Shown: piece by piece, positions 33,054-41,612 of the stretch
Layout of the letters: each line of letters starts with the position of its first letter
How positions within the stretch are numbered: position 1 is the stretch's first letter
Assembly: GCA_027484915.1 (NCBI GenBank)
Contig: JAIXSA010000090.1
Location: 1-41,612, forward strand
DNA from: Paracoccaceae bacterium
GTDB taxonomy: Bacteria; Pseudomonadota; Alphaproteobacteria; Rhodobacterales; Rhodobacteraceae
DNA: 41,612 bases
Reading direction: 5' to 3'
Made by a program: the position numbers and the translations under genes
The notes under the pieces: generated by a model
The model's input: the letters and a program-made list of their open reading frames with translations, nothing else
The model's database searches: none
What the model was told of the DNA's origin: nothing

Positions 33054-33572
33054 TTACTGGCAGCGCTTGCCAGCGTCTTCCATCGCGGCGGTAAACCCGC
33101 GCAGAGAAAAGGTGTCGACCGTCTGGGTGCCCTTGCCGGACCGCGCGGTCAGCGTGGCGGTCGTTCCCGCCTTCAGGGCGGCCAGAAGCTTGGCATCCTC
33201 TTCGGCGCTGCCCGGCCAGGCCCATTCGCCATCGGTGAAAAGCTGGTAGGTGTTGCCGTCAACCACGACGTCGACGGTCGACCCGCCAGCAAAGGGATAG
33301 CCGCCGGTAAAGCTGATCTCGCCCGGCTTGCCGGGACGGAAGGTCACGAACAGAAGGATATCGCCGCGCCGTACCGAAACAGGCTGGCCGTCGCGCGTGT
33401 TGACGGTTTCCTTCGGCTTCGAGACACCCCAGCATTCTTTGGGGCTTTCCTCGGTGAAGACGTTCCAGTCCGTCATCGTGGCGACGCGATTGGTCGATTC
33501 CTGTGCCGTGGCCAGGGACCCGGCCAGCGTGATCGCGGCAACTGCAAGCGTGCGACCGAAAAGGGAAGTCAT
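33054..33572 (-). CDS. IalB (invasion-associated locus B) family protein
   Basis: A 172-residue secreted protein. The signal peptide is MTSLFGRTLAVAAITLAGSLATA. Conserved core features are EESPKECWGVS, VRRGDILLFV, GYPFAGGSTVDVVVDG, the aromatic EWAWPG, and RSGKGTQTVDTFSLRGFTAA with a terminal Cys. The fold is typical of the IalB family found in alphaproteobacteria, with no enzymatic role shown. Upstream, 167 bases separate it from the divergent asparaginase gene. It has its own terminator. Confidence 0.85.
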   Translation of the reverse strand: MTSLFGRTLAVAAITLAGSLATAQESTNRVATMTDWNVFTEESPKECWGVSKPKETVNTRDGQPVSVRRGDILLFVTFRPGKPGEISFTGGYPFAGGSTVDVVVDGNTYQLFTDGEWAWPGSAEEDAKLLAALKAGTTATLTARSGKGTQTVDTFSLRGFTAAMEDAGKRCQ

Positions 33573-33739
33573 GTCTGACGCAGCCTCCAAGCTGTCTTGG
33601 TTCCTTGCCACGCGCCTTGCCTGTTAGGCCTTTTGTCTGGCGCGTCGCCCTTCTACCCGATATTCCAGCCATAATCAAAAGCCCTTGGGCGCGAAAGCCC
33701 CGTGGGCAACAATTCGCGCACATGTGACGGAGACCCGGA

Positions 33740-34747
33740 ATGGCGAAGGTGAACGACGGCGCGGTGCCGCTGATGGAGGTCTGGCGCGGCGGTCTGCTGG
33801 AGTGTGTCCACGAAGGCCACGCGGTGATCTGCGACGCCAAGGGCATCGTGGCCGCTTGGGGCAACCCCGAGGCGGTGATCTTCCCGCGCTCCTCCGCAAA
33901 GATGCTGCAGGCCCTGCCGCTGATCGAAACCGGGGCGGCGGATGCGCGCGGCCTGTCCCAGGCGCATCTTGCGCTCTCGTGCGCCAGCCACCGGGGTGCC
34001 CATGTCCATGTCGATCTGGCCGGGCGCTGGATCTCTGACCTTGGGCTGTCCGAGTCCGACCTGCGCTGCGGCGCGCATGAACCGGGCGACATCGCCGAGC
34101 GCGACCGGCTGATCCGGTCGGGCGAAAAGCCCTGCCAGCTGCACAACAACTGCTCGGGCAAGCATTCGGGCTTCCTGACCGTGACCCAGCACCTGAAGGC
34201 CGGGCCAGAGTACATCGAGATCGACCATCCGCTGCAGCAGGCGATCCGCGCCGCGACCGAAGAGGTCACGGAAGAGACGGTGTCGGGCTGGGGCGTCGAC
34301 GGCTGCTCGGCTCCGAACTTTGCGATGTCCGTGGGCGGGCTGGCCCGCGGGATGGCGAAATTCGCCACGGCGCGCGAAGGGCACGGCGCGCGCGAGGACG
34401 CGATGGTCCGGCTTAGCCGCGCGATGGCGGCGCATCCGCACCTGATCTCGGGCGAGGGGCAGGCCTGCACCGAACTCATGCGCGCGATGGACGGGCGCGT
34501 CGCGATCAAGGGCGGGGCCGAGGCGGTCTATGTGGCGATCGTCCCGGAAAAGGGCCTTGGGATCGCGCTGAAAGTGGTCGATGGCGGTTACCGCGCGTCC
34601 GAGGCGGCGGTGGCCGCGCTCTTGGCCAGGGTCGGCGTCCTTGACCCGGCACATCCCGCGGCGGTGAAGCGGATGGCCGGGGTCCAGCGCAACTGGCGTG
34701 GGCTCGAGACGGGGTTCTACCGCCTGTCGGACGGCTTTCCGGGTTGA
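33740..34747 (+). CDS. L-asparaginase of the thermolabile Rhizobium etli type
   Basis: A 335-residue class 3 asparaginase. Family motifs: FPRSSAKMLQALPL (48-61), with the Ser-x-x-Lys pair S51/K54; CASHRGAHVH (81-90); HNNCSGKHSG (135-144), where Cys138 and Lys141 form the C-x-x-K pair; and a glycine-rich end. The active site differs from the type I and II enzymes. It converts asparagine to aspartate and ammonia in the cytoplasm. The ribosome-binding site GGAG precedes ATG 33740. The next gene (DUF2794) is 30 bases downstream. Confidence 0.87.
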   Translation: MAKVNDGAVPLMEVWRGGLLECVHEGHAVICDAKGIVAAWGNPEAVIFPRSSAKMLQALPLIETGAADARGLSQAHLALSCASHRGAHVHVDLAGRWISDLGLSESDLRCGAHEPGDIAERDRLIRSGEKPCQLHNNCSGKHSGFLTVTQHLKAGPEYIEIDHPLQQAIRAATEEVTEETVSGWGVDGCSAPNFAMSVGGLARGMAKFATAREGHGAREDAMVRLSRAMAAHPHLISGEGQACTELMRAMDGRVAIKGGAEAVYVAIVPEKGLGIALKVVDGGYRASEAAVAALLARVGVLDPAHPAAVKRMAGVQRNWRGLETGFYRLSDGFPG

Positions 34748-34777
34748 TTTGAAGGGCGAAGCGGGTAAGCTTTCCGA

Positions 34778-35122
34778 ATGAACGCCGAAGCGCCGATCCC
34801 GTTTCCGCAATACGGCCACATCCCAGATGAGGTCCGTTTCGACCGCAAGGAACTCGGCCAGATCCTGCGGGTCTATGGCCGTATGGTCGCTGCAGGGGAG
34901 TGGCGGGACTACGCCATCGCCGCGATGCGTGATCTGGCCGTCTTCGCCGTGTTCCGCCGCACGGCTGAGACCCCGCTCTACCGCATTGAAAAGCGCCCCA
35001 AGCTGCGGGCCCGTCAGGGGCTTTACGCCGTGGTCGGGATGGACGGCCGCGTGTTGCGCCGGGGGCAGGACCTGGACCAGGTGCTCAAGGTGCTGGAGAA
35101 GCGGCTGATCGGGCCGGTCTGA
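34778..35122 (+). CDS. DUF2794-family protein
   Basis: A 114-residue protein with the core VRFDRKELGQILRVYGRMVAAGEWRDYAI and FRRTAETPLYRIEKRPKLR, which I recognise as DUF2794, widespread in alphaproteobacteria. The function is unknown. It has many basic residues and no membrane segment. It follows the asparaginase gene closely (30 bases) and is convergent with the NlpC/P60 gene. Confidence 0.8.
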   Translation: MNAEAPIPFPQYGHIPDEVRFDRKELGQILRVYGRMVAAGEWRDYAIAAMRDLAVFAVFRRTAETPLYRIEKRPKLRARQGLYAVVGMDGRVLRRGQDLDQVLKVLEKRLIGPV

Positions 35123-35191
35123 GGGACGGCTCCTCGTGCGACTTCGTCTTCTCGTCGCAGGATCCGCTAGAGGCGACGACAGTCCTTCCCG

Positions 35192-36007
35192 TCACGGCCT
35201 TTGCCGTGCCAGCACCAGCCCGCCGCCGCTGGCCGAGATGCGCGCGACGCAGTCCCGGATGCCCTCGTAGGCGACGGACATCGTGTGCCCGTTGGCATGG
35301 ATCAGCCGGTCCTTGTCGACCACCATCGCGACATGTCCCTTCCAGAACATCAGATCGCCCCGCTTCATCGCTTCGTTCGCGGGCAGGTTCCGGCCAAGGA
35401 CCATCTGCATGTCGCTGTCGCCCGGGCAGGGCTTGCCGCAGGCCTGCAGCGCCAGTTGCACAAGGCCCGAACAATCCACCCCGAAACGCGAATTGCCGCC
35501 CCACAGATACGGCGTCCCAAGCAGCCCTTCCGCGACCGCCACCGGGTCCTCGGCCCATTCGCCAAGGGGCCTAAGGTGCCGGATCGGCACATAGCCATGC
35601 GGCGTGTTCGCCCAGGCCCCCCAGGACCCGACCATCGCCAGTCGCGAACCAAGGCTTAGCCCCGCCTTCTCGGGCGCCTGGACCTGCGGTTCTGAGTAGA
35701 GATGGGTCCCGGGCACAGTGACCCAATGCGTCGGTGTCGGGCCCTGGCCAAGGTCGCTTTCCGCCATCCAGCCGCAATAGCTGTCCTTGGCCGACATCAC
35801 GAAGACATGGCCCTTGTCGCGGTCGATCACCGTGACCGCCTCGCCCAGCAGCAGCTGCCGGTCCCGCGCGCCGCCGGGGCTGGCCCGCAGGTTCGCCACC
35901 GGCACGATGACCTGCGCCTGCAACCCCTCGGTCAGGGGGGCGTTCACCACCCCGCTCAGCGAGACATGCGCCACCCGTCCGGAGTAGGGTGTCAGCCTTC
36001 TGTCCAT
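35192..36007 (-). CDS. NlpC/P60-family peptidase with SH3-like region
   Basis: A 271-residue protein. Two SH3-like segments (about 35-85 and 95-145) precede an NlpC/P60 catalytic domain. Cys179 lies in GGNSRFGVDCSGLVQLAL, His225 in FWKGHVAMVVD, and a third polar residue is His237 in LIHANGHTM. It should cleave gamma-D-Glu-mDAP bonds or other peptidoglycan stem peptides, or act on cell-wall fragments. No signal peptide is evident, so it may act in the cytoplasm on recycled muropeptides. It lies 46 bases downstream of the aminopeptidase gene, probably one operon. Confidence 0.85.
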   Translation of the reverse strand: MDRRLTPYSGRVAHVSLSGVVNAPLTEGLQAQVIVPVANLRASPGGARDRQLLLGEAVTVIDRDKGHVFVMSAKDSYCGWMAESDLGQGPTPTHWVTVPGTHLYSEPQVQAPEKAGLSLGSRLAMVGSWGAWANTPHGYVPIRHLRPLGEWAEDPVAVAEGLLGTPYLWGGNSRFGVDCSGLVQLALQACGKPCPGDSDMQMVLGRNLPANEAMKRGDLMFWKGHVAMVVDKDRLIHANGHTMSVAYEGIRDCVARISASGGGLVLARQRP

Positions 36008-36053
36008 CACATGCTCTCCAACCCGTTCCCCACTCTGGTCCGCCGCGACGGCC

Positions 36054-37448
36054 CTAGATCGCAAGCATTCCGGCCAGTCCCTGCAGGATCGCCCGCGCGC
36101 CTTGGCCCACACCACCCTTGGGCCGCGCGGGTTGATCGGTGGGCGTATGGCCGTAGATGTCGAAATGCATGTAGCGCGGGCCGTCCACAAAGCGCCGCAG
36201 GAACAGCGCCGCCGTGATCGAGCCGGCAAAGCCGAAGCCCGGCGCGTTGTCCAGATCGGCGATGCCGGGCTCGATCACGCTTTCATAGGCGTCATGGAAC
36301 GGCAGCCGCCAGACCGGGTCGAATCCCGCTTTCGCGCCGGCCTCCAGCGACTGGGCCAGGGCTTCGTCGTCGGTGTAATAGGGTGCGAGATCCGGCCCCA
36401 CCGCGACCCGCGCCGCGCCGGTCAGCGTCGCCATGCTGACAAGCACATCCGGAGCCCCTTCGCAGGCGTAAGCCAGCGCATCGGCCAGAATCAGCCGCCC
36501 CTCGGCGTCGGTGTCGTTCACCTCGACGGTCAGGCCCTTGCGACTGGTCAGGATGTCTTTCGGTTTCAAGGCGTTGCCTGAAACCAGGTTTTCCACCGCC
36601 GGAACCAGGACGCGCAGTTGCACCTGCACGCCAAGCGCCATGATCATCCGCGCGAGGCCCAGCACGGTAGCCGCCCCGCCCATGTCCTTCTTCATCAGGT
36701 TCATGCCGGCGGACGGCTTCAGGTTCAGCCCGCCCGTGTCGAAGCAGACCCCCTTGCCGACCAGTGTCAGTTTGGGCCCCTGCGTGCCCCAGCGCATGTC
36801 CAGCAGCCGGGGCGCGCGCGGGCTGGCCCTGCCGACGGCGTGGATCATCGGGAAATTCCGCGCCAGAAGCTCCTCGCTCCGGATCACCTCGGTCTGTGCG
36901 CCGAACTCGTTCGCCAGCGCCACGAAAGCCGCTTCCAGCTCGGCGGGACCCATGTCCTCGGCCGGGGTGTTGATCAGGTCACGGGTCAGCGCCTCGCCCT
37001 CGGCCATCGCGATCAGACGGGCGGCATCCACTCCCTCCGGGCAGATCAGGCGGGGTAGGGTGGGGGGCTTCTTCTTGGGGCGGTAGCGGTCGAACCGGTA
37101 GCCGGACAGAAGCCAGGCCAGCGCGGCCTCGGTCCGCTCACCCGTGTCGAGATGACCCTCCAGCCGCCAGGCGCCCTCGGGCAGGCCGGGAATCGCCTTG
37201 GCCAGGCCGAAGCGCAGCCGCTTTCGTGCCTGGTCGGTGCCAAGGCCCGCAACGGCGCCCGCGACCCCGCCAACGGGGGCGGGCAGCAGGCGAACCTCAC
37301 CCAGCCCAGCCTCGAACCCGGTCGCCGTCAGCCATCCCGCCCAGGCGGCGCCGGGGCCCGCAAGGAATGTGGCAAGATCCCCGGCGCGCACGATGTGCAG
37401 CGGCCGGGAGGCAGAGGATGGATCGGCAAAGGCATAGGCGCTGGTCAT
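36054..37448 (-). CDS. leucyl aminopeptidase (M17) family protein
   Basis: A 464-residue aminopeptidase. Metal- and substrate-binding motifs are VGKGVCFDTGGLNLKPSAGM and the hallmark NDTDAEGRLILADAL. The N-terminal domain is less conserved. M17 enzymes are hexameric dizinc peptidases that cut N-terminal residues from short peptides. The start is set at ATG 37448 because that begins the conserved region; a frame extending to 37517 also exists. Followed by the NlpC/P60 gene, it may take part in recycling cell-wall or other peptides. Confidence 0.88.
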   Translation of the reverse strand: MTSAYAFADPSSASRPLHIVRAGDLATFLAGPGAAWAGWLTATGFEAGLGEVRLLPAPVGGVAGAVAGLGTDQARKRLRFGLAKAIPGLPEGAWRLEGHLDTGERTEAALAWLLSGYRFDRYRPKKKPPTLPRLICPEGVDAARLIAMAEGEALTRDLINTPAEDMGPAELEAAFVALANEFGAQTEVIRSEELLARNFPMIHAVGRASPRAPRLLDMRWGTQGPKLTLVGKGVCFDTGGLNLKPSAGMNLMKKDMGGAATVLGLARMIMALGVQVQLRVLVPAVENLVSGNALKPKDILTSRKGLTVEVNDTDAEGRLILADALAYACEGAPDVLVSMATLTGAARVAVGPDLAPYYTDDEALAQSLEAGAKAGFDPVWRLPFHDAYESVIEPGIADLDNAPGFGFAGSITAALFLRRFVDGPRYMHFDIYGHTPTDQPARPKGGVGQGARAILQGLAGMLAI

Positions 37449-37617
37449 GGCTGCATCGCAGAAGGGACTGTTCGCCTCAGTTGCCGGAATATTCAGCGCG
37501 ACTTCAAGCGTTTCCACAAAATTGACGCGGATCGGCGAAGATTCCCCCTTGGCGCAAGCGGACCGAGGACGCTGCAGGGGGTGCGGGTGCGCCTGTCAGA
37601 GCAACGCAAAGATGCGA

Positions 37618-38016
37618 TCACTCGGGCCCTTGGCCCTGGAAGTTCTGGTCAGCCACCCCGACCTCGGCGGCAAGCGAGCGTTCTGCCACCCGCATCAGGC
37701 GCGCCCAGACCGCCGAGAAGGCTGTCCCGTCGGCGCGTTCCAGGCAGATCTTGGCGTCCCCCGCAACGGTCGCCAGCGTCACCAGCCCCAGATCGGCGGC
37801 CATGCGGCCCAGGCGGGACAGTTGGCGCGACAGGTCCTTCAACTCTTGCCCGCGGACCTTTTCGGCGATCCCGGCCATCGTCAGCGCCAGTTCGCCCAAT
37901 GCCCGTGTCACCATCTGTTCGGCCACCGGAGCGCCCAGGTTGCGGTAGATCACCGCAATCGCCTCGATATCCTGACGCACGACCTCACGCGGTCGCAAGG
38001 CGGCTATTTCGCCCAT
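37618..38016 (-). CDS. all-helical hypothetical protein
   Basis: A 132-residue protein starting at ATG 38016, predicted to be almost all helical (REVVRQDIEAIAVIYRNLG, LSRQLSRLGRMAADLGLVTL). It is slightly reminiscent of a four-helix histidine-phosphotransfer or bundle fold, but no conserved His motif can be named. It is in the same direction as the aminopeptidase gene, 169 bases upstream of it, and divergent from the carbonic anhydrase gene. No family recognised. Confidence 0.6.
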   Translation of the reverse strand: MGEIAALRPREVVRQDIEAIAVIYRNLGAPVAEQMVTRALGELALTMAGIAEKVRGQELKDLSRQLSRLGRMAADLGLVTLATVAGDAKICLERADGTAFSAVWARLMRVAERSLAAEVGVADQNFQGQGPE

Positions 38017-38167
38017 CTCGAACACCCAAATCCATTCACACCCGCAGTCAGATTGGACCGACTTGCTGAACAATTGGTTGCCCGGCTTGCGCCGGCCGGG
38101 GAATTTGCCCCTCGAATTTTCCGCAAATGCGGCATAGGCAGGGTGGGATACGAAGGACTCACCGACC

Positions 38168-38818
38168 ATGACCACCCATATCCGCCCGCTTCCCACCTAT
38201 CTGGTCCAGCGCTTTCACGGCTGGCGGGCGACGACCTACCAGGACAACCGCGCCTGGTACCGGCGTCTGGCCGAAAGCGGACAGCATCCGCGGGCGATGG
38301 TGATTTCCTGCTGCGACAGCCGGGTGCATGTAACCTCGATCTTCGGCGCGGATGAGGGTGAGTTTTTCATCCACCGCAACGTGGCCAACCTTGTGCCGCC
38401 CTACAACCCGGACGGCGAATACCATGGCACCTCGGCGGCGGTGGAGTATGCGGTCACGGGTCTTGGGGTCGCGCATATCGTGGTGCTGGGCCATTCGAAC
38501 TGCGGCGGCGTGAAGGGGTGCCACGACATGTGCCGCGGCCATGCCCCGCATCTTGAAGAGAAGACCAGCTTTGTCGGCCGTTGGATGGACATCCTTCGCC
38601 CCGGTTTCCAGAAGGTGTCGAACCTGCCCGACGACCAGATCCTGCCGGCGCTGGAGAAGCAGGCCGTGCTGACCAGCCTGGAAAATCTGCTGACCTTCCC
38701 CTTCGTGAAGACGGCGGTCGAGGATGACCGGCTGACCCTGCACGGGCTTTGGACCGACACGGGCGAGGGCGGCCTTGAAAGCTATGACCCGGCGCGCGAC
38801 GGGTTCTTCCCGGTCTGA
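38168..38818 (+). CDS. beta-class carbonic anhydrase
   Basis: A 216-residue zinc enzyme. Zinc ligands: Cys48 in SCCDSRV (with the CxDxR dyad Asp50/Arg52), His109 and Cys112 in LGHSNCGG. It interconverts CO2 and bicarbonate in the cytoplasm. The family-typical segments IHRNVANLVPPY and HGTSAAVEYAV are present. It is a standalone gene with a 151-base divergent upstream region and a terminator 7 bases after the stop. Confidence 0.92.
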   Translation: MTTHIRPLPTYLVQRFHGWRATTYQDNRAWYRRLAESGQHPRAMVISCCDSRVHVTSIFGADEGEFFIHRNVANLVPPYNPDGEYHGTSAAVEYAVTGLGVAHIVVLGHSNCGGVKGCHDMCRGHAPHLEEKTSFVGRWMDILRPGFQKVSNLPDDQILPALEKQAVLTSLENLLTFPFVKTAVEDDRLTLHGLWTDTGEGGLESYDPARDGFFPV

Positions 38819-38825
38819 ATGTGAA

Positions 38826-38855
38826 AAGGCCCGGCGGATCGCTCCACCGGGCCTT
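38826..38855. terminator. bidirectional terminator between carbonic anhydrase and coxM
   Basis: AAGGCCCGG (38826-38834) pairs with CCGGGCCTT (38847-38855), with three further inner pairs (GGA/TCC). T-rich tracts flank both sides: TTTTC reading on the minus strand and TTCGTGTCTTTC on the plus strand. It serves the converging carbonic anhydrase and coxM genes. Confidence 0.8.
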
Positions 38856-38872
38856 CGTGTCTTTCGGAAAGG

Positions 38873-39661
38873 TCAGCCTGCGGCGGTCACAGCACGCCCG
38901 GTCAGGACCTTGACCAGGTTGGCGCGATAGGCCGCCGAGCCGTGGAGGTCGGTGTTCATCCCCGCCGCATCGACCGTCAGACCGGAAATCGCGGAAGCCG
39001 AGAAGTTGGCCGACAGCGCGGCCTCGGCTTCCTTCCAGCGGAAGACGCCGTCGTTGCCTGCGCCGGTCACACCGACCCGGACCCCGTTCGCGAACTTCGC
39101 GACGAAGACCCCGGTCAGGGCAAAGCGGCTGGCGGGCTGGTTGAACTTCACATAGGCCGCCTTCTGCGGGATCGGGAAGACGACCTCGGTGATGAACTCG
39201 CCCTCCTCCAGCGCCGTGGTGAACAGGCCCTGGAAGTAGTCATCCGCCGCGATCTTGCGCTTGTTTGTGACCACGGTCGCGCCGCTTGCCAGCACCGCCG
39301 ACGGATAGCAGGCCGCCGGGTCATTGTTGGCAATCGACCCGCCAATGGTCCCGCGCGCGCGCACCGCCGGATCGCCGATGCCCCCCGCCAAGGCTGCCAG
39401 CGCCGGGTAGTGGGCTTTGGCCTCCTTTGCGACCACGGCATGGGGCGTCGCCGCGCCGACATGCAGCCCGCCGTCGCCCGTGCAGACGCCCTGCATCTCC
39501 TTGATGCCGGTCAGGCTGACCAGCACCGTTGGGGCCGCAAGGCGCTGCTTCATCGTCGGGATCAGCGTCTGCCCGCCGGACAGGGCCTGCGCCCCATCGG
39601 CGGCCAGGGCCTTGGCCGCATCGGCAATCGTCGAGGGTTTTGCGAAATCGAAGTTGTGCAT
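38873..39661 (-). CDS. coxM: CoxM-like FAD subunit of a xanthine oxidase-family dehydrogenase
   Basis: A 262-residue FAD-binding subunit. The FAD motifs AQALSGGQTLIPTMK (about 24-38) and RARGTIGGSIANNDPAACYP (about 100-119) are intact. It passes electrons from the [2Fe-2S] subunit to an acceptor. GGGGGA precedes ATG 39661, which lies 10 bases after the coxL stop. The order L then M matches form II clusters (S-L-M); the small subunit gene is expected just beyond the window edge. Confidence 0.87.
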   Translation of the reverse strand: MHNFDFAKPSTIADAAKALAADGAQALSGGQTLIPTMKQRLAAPTVLVSLTGIKEMQGVCTGDGGLHVGAATPHAVVAKEAKAHYPALAALAGGIGDPAVRARGTIGGSIANNDPAACYPSAVLASGATVVTNKRKIAADDYFQGLFTTALEEGEFITEVVFPIPQKAAYVKFNQPASRFALTGVFVAKFANGVRVGVTGAGNDGVFRWKEAEAALSANFSASAISGLTVDAAGMNTDLHGSAAYRANLVKVLTGRAVTAAG

Positions 39662-39671
39662 GGTGTCCCCC

Positions 39672-41612
39672 TTACCCTTTGATCGCCGACCAGACCCGCG
39701 ACGGCGAGACTGGCATGTCGATGTGCTTCACGTGGGTATGTCCCCCGCGATGCAGCGCGTCGATCACTGCGTTGACGACAGCAGGAGGCGAGCCGATGGC
39801 CCCCGCCTCGCCACAGCCTTTCACGCCCAGTGGGTTGTGGGTGCAGGGCGTCTGGCAGCTGTAGTCGACGTTGTAGAACGGCACGTCCTCGGCCCGCGGC
39901 ATCGGGTAGTCCATGTAGGACCCCGTCAGAAGCTGGCCGGTCTCGTCATAGGTCGTGAACTCCAGCAGCGCCTGGCCGATCCCCTGGCCCACGCCGCCAT
40001 GCACCTGACCTTCGACGATCATCGGGTTCATGATGTTGCCGAAGTCGTCGGCGCAGTGGAAGGCCACCACGTCGACCTTGCCGGTGCCCTCGTCCACCTC
40101 GACCTCGCAGATGTACGCCCCAGCGGGGTAGGTGAAGTTGGCCGGGTCATAGAAAGCCGTCTCCTCGAGCCCCGGTTCCAGCGTCTCCAGCGGGTAGTTG
40201 TGCGGGACGTAGGCACTGAAGGCGATCTCGCCGAAGGTCTTGGCCTTGTCGGTGCCTGCTACGCTGAACTTGCCGTCGGCGAAGGTGATGTCGCCTTCCG
40301 CCGCCTCAAGCATGTGGGCGGCGATCTTCTTGCCCTTGGCCACGATCTTGTCCAAGGCCTTGTCCATCGCCACCCCGCAGACCGCCAGCGAGCGGGACCC
40401 GTAAGAGCCCATCCCGAACGGGATCTTCGAGGTGTCACCGTGCACGATCTCGACCGAGGATTCCGGCACGCCCAGCTTGGAGGCGACGATCTGCGGGAAC
40501 ACCGTCTCGTGGCCCTGACCGTGGCTGTGGGCCCCGACCATGACACTGATGTTGCCCGTCGCGTTCACCCGCACAGTCGCCGCGTCGTAAAGACCGACAC
40601 GTGCGCCAAGGATGCCTACCAGATGCGACGGTGCGATGCCGCAAGCCTCGATCCAGGTCGAAAGACCCATGCCGCGCAGTTTGCCCTTGGCAGCCGAAGC
40701 CGCCCGGCGCTTTTCGAAGCCGGCGACGTCGGCCATCTCCATCGCCTTGTCCAGCGTGGCGTGGTAGTTGCCCGTGTCATAGGCCAGCGCCACCGGAGTG
40801 GTGTAGGGGAACATGTCCGTGGTGATGAAGTTCTTCCGCCGCACCTCGAACGGGTCCAGCCCAAGTTCGCGGCACATCTTGTCGACGACGCGTTCCAGCG
40901 AATAGGTCGCCTCGGGCCGACCCGCGCCGCGATAGGCGTCGACGGGGGCCGTGTTGGTGAAGACCGTCTTCACGTTCACATAGACGTTCGGCACTTTGTA
41001 GGGTCCGGCCATCAGCGTGCCGTGGAGGAACGTGGGCGTCACCGTGGCGAAGTTCGACAGGTACGCGCCGACGTTCGCCATCGTCTCGGTCCGGAAGGCG
41101 ATAAAGTTGCCCTCTAGGTCCGTCGCCAGCTCGATCTTCGTCACGTGGTCACGGCCATGCGCATCCGACAGGAAGCTTTCCGACCGCTCCGCCGTCCACT
41201 TCACCGGGCGATGGAGCTTCTTCGCCGCAGCCAGCACCAAAGCCTCTTCGCCGTAGTGATATATCTTCGACCCGAAGCCGCCGCCCACGTCGGGGGCCAC
41301 CACGGTCAGCTTGTTCTCCGGGATCCCCAGCACGAAGGCCGCCACCAGAAGCCGCGTCAGGTGCGGGTTCTGGCTGGTCGTCGTCAGCTTGTAATCGCCC
41401 GTGCCGGGGAAATACTCACCGATGCTGGCGCGCGGTTCCATGGCATTGGGCACCAGACGGTTGTTGACCAGTTCCAGCGTGGTGACATGCGGCGCGGACT
41501 TGAATGCGGCATCCACGGCCGCGCGGTTGTCCTCGATCCAGCCCCAGTCGTAGCACTGGTTGCCCGGGACCTCGTCATGCACGCGATTCGACGGGTCGGC
41601 CAGCGCCTTGGC
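39672..41612 (-). CDS. coxL: CoxL-like molybdenum hydroxylase large subunit, form II (5' end outside window)
   Basis: The 646 C-terminal residues of a molybdenum hydroxylase large subunit; the frame stays open to the window edge, so the start is missing. Conserved segments: [20 protein letters not shown] (near 41300), [15 protein letters not shown] and the [17 protein letters not shown] end with the catalytic Glu. The active-site loop reads AYRGAGR (40917-40937), the form II version rather than the AYRCSFR of true CO dehydrogenase. Form II enzymes act on varied or unknown substrates, so CO oxidation is doubtful. It needs molybdopterin cytosine dinucleotide. It is coupled to coxM downstream. 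Confidence 0.85.
   Translation of the reverse strand, partial: AKALADPSNRVHDEVPGNQCYDWGWIEDNRAAVDAAFKSAPHVTTLELVNNRLVPNAMEPRASIGEYFPGTGDYKLTTTSQNPHLTRLLVAAFVLGIPENKLTVVAPDVGGGFGSKIYHYGEEALVLAAAKKLHRPVKWTAERSESFLSDAHGRDHVTKIELATDLEGNFIAFRTETMANVGAYLSNFATVTPTFLHGTLMAGPYKVPNVYVNVKTVFTNTAPVDAYRGAGRPEATYSLERVVDKMCRELGLDPFEVRRKNFITTDMFPYTTPVALAYDTGNYHATLDKAMEMADVAGFEKRRAASAAKGKLRGMGLSTWIEACGIAPSHLVGILGARVGLYDAATVRVNATGNISVMVGAHSHGQGHETVFPQIVASKLGVPESSVEIVHGDTSKIPFGMGSYGSRSLAVCGVAMDKALDKIVAKGKKIAAHMLEAAEGDITFADGKFSVAGTDKAKTFGEIAFSAYVPHNYPLETLEPGLEETAFYDPANFTYPAGAYICEVEVDEGTGKVDVVAFHCADDFGNIMNPMIVEGQVHGGVGQGIGQALLEFTTYDETGQLLTGSYMDYPMPRAEDVPFYNVDYSCQTPCTHNPLGVKGCGEAGAIGSPPAVVNAVIDALHRGGHTHVKHIDMPVSPSRVWSAIKG

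Noticed and set aside
39672-41612. True CO dehydrogenase
   Set aside because: The active-site loop AYRGAGR lacks the cysteine that ligates copper in form I enzymes.

Overview
The window is a GC-rich, gene-dense stretch of an alphaproteobacterial chromosome. The most likely source is a member of the Rhodobacterales (Rhodobacteraceae or Paracoccaceae). Supporting signs are the 49-residue aa3-type cytochrome oxidase subunit IV, an IalB-family protein, a DUF2794 protein, a form II CoxL/CoxM pair, a mobA-mobB operon, and a copy of an intergenic repeat (reverse strand GCCTCCGGCGGGGATATT) that I recall as common in this family. No rRNA, tRNA, CRISPR array, transposase or integrase was found.

Layout. 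(1) 1-755: the 3' end of an unrecognised gene, a strong terminator, two candidate small proteins and inverted repeats. (2) 756-8573: an amine/N-methyl amino acid catabolic locus. An XRE-cupin regulator is translationally coupled to a glutamine-synthetase-family ligase; then come four genes for a heterotetrameric sarcosine-oxidase-like enzyme (beta, delta, alpha, gamma) and a second XRE-cupin regulator behind its own palindromic operator. The beta subunit lacks the histidine that normally carries covalent FMN, and the delta subunit lacks the zinc cysteines. (3) 8821-11458: a D-2-hydroxyacid dehydrogenase-like flavoprotein and an MFS transporter, ending in paired palindromes. (4) 11536-22365: an envelope-targeted proteolysis locus. 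It encodes two secreted caspase-fold proteins, a small secreted partner, an HtrA-like protease with two PDZ domains, a two-component system, a patatin-like lipoprotein and a secreted chymotrypsin-fold protease. This is the most unusual block. (5) 22366-24122: a lower-GC, decayed-looking island with a degenerate HNH-AP2 gene behind an AT-rich hairpin and a probably frameshifted gene. (6) 24123-27686: an Fe-S flavoprotein of the 2,4-dienoyl-CoA reductase/trimethylamine dehydrogenase family and an aldehyde dehydrogenase, separated by three tandem perfect hairpins. (7) 27834-30361: mobA-mobB with a DUF429-like gene and a GNAT gene. (8) 30423-33572: a lipoprotein, oxidase subunit IV, DUF6173, rlmN and ialB. 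(9) 33740-38818: asparaginase, DUF2794, an NlpC/P60 protein, an M17 aminopeptidase, a helical hypothetical protein and a beta-carbonic anhydrase. (10) 38873-41612: coxM and a 5'-truncated coxL of form II.

How the genes work together. Block 2 reads as a regulated pathway that activates or demethylates an amine, with formaldehyde equivalents passed to tetrahydrofolate through the GcvT-like domain of the alpha subunit. Block 4 reads as an envelope surveillance and response module: the two-component system is embedded in the HtrA-patatin operon, and the two caspases lie on either side, one divergent and one downstream. That functional reading is inference; the domains and signal peptides are visible in the sequence. 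All names rest on motif recognition by eye, with no database search.
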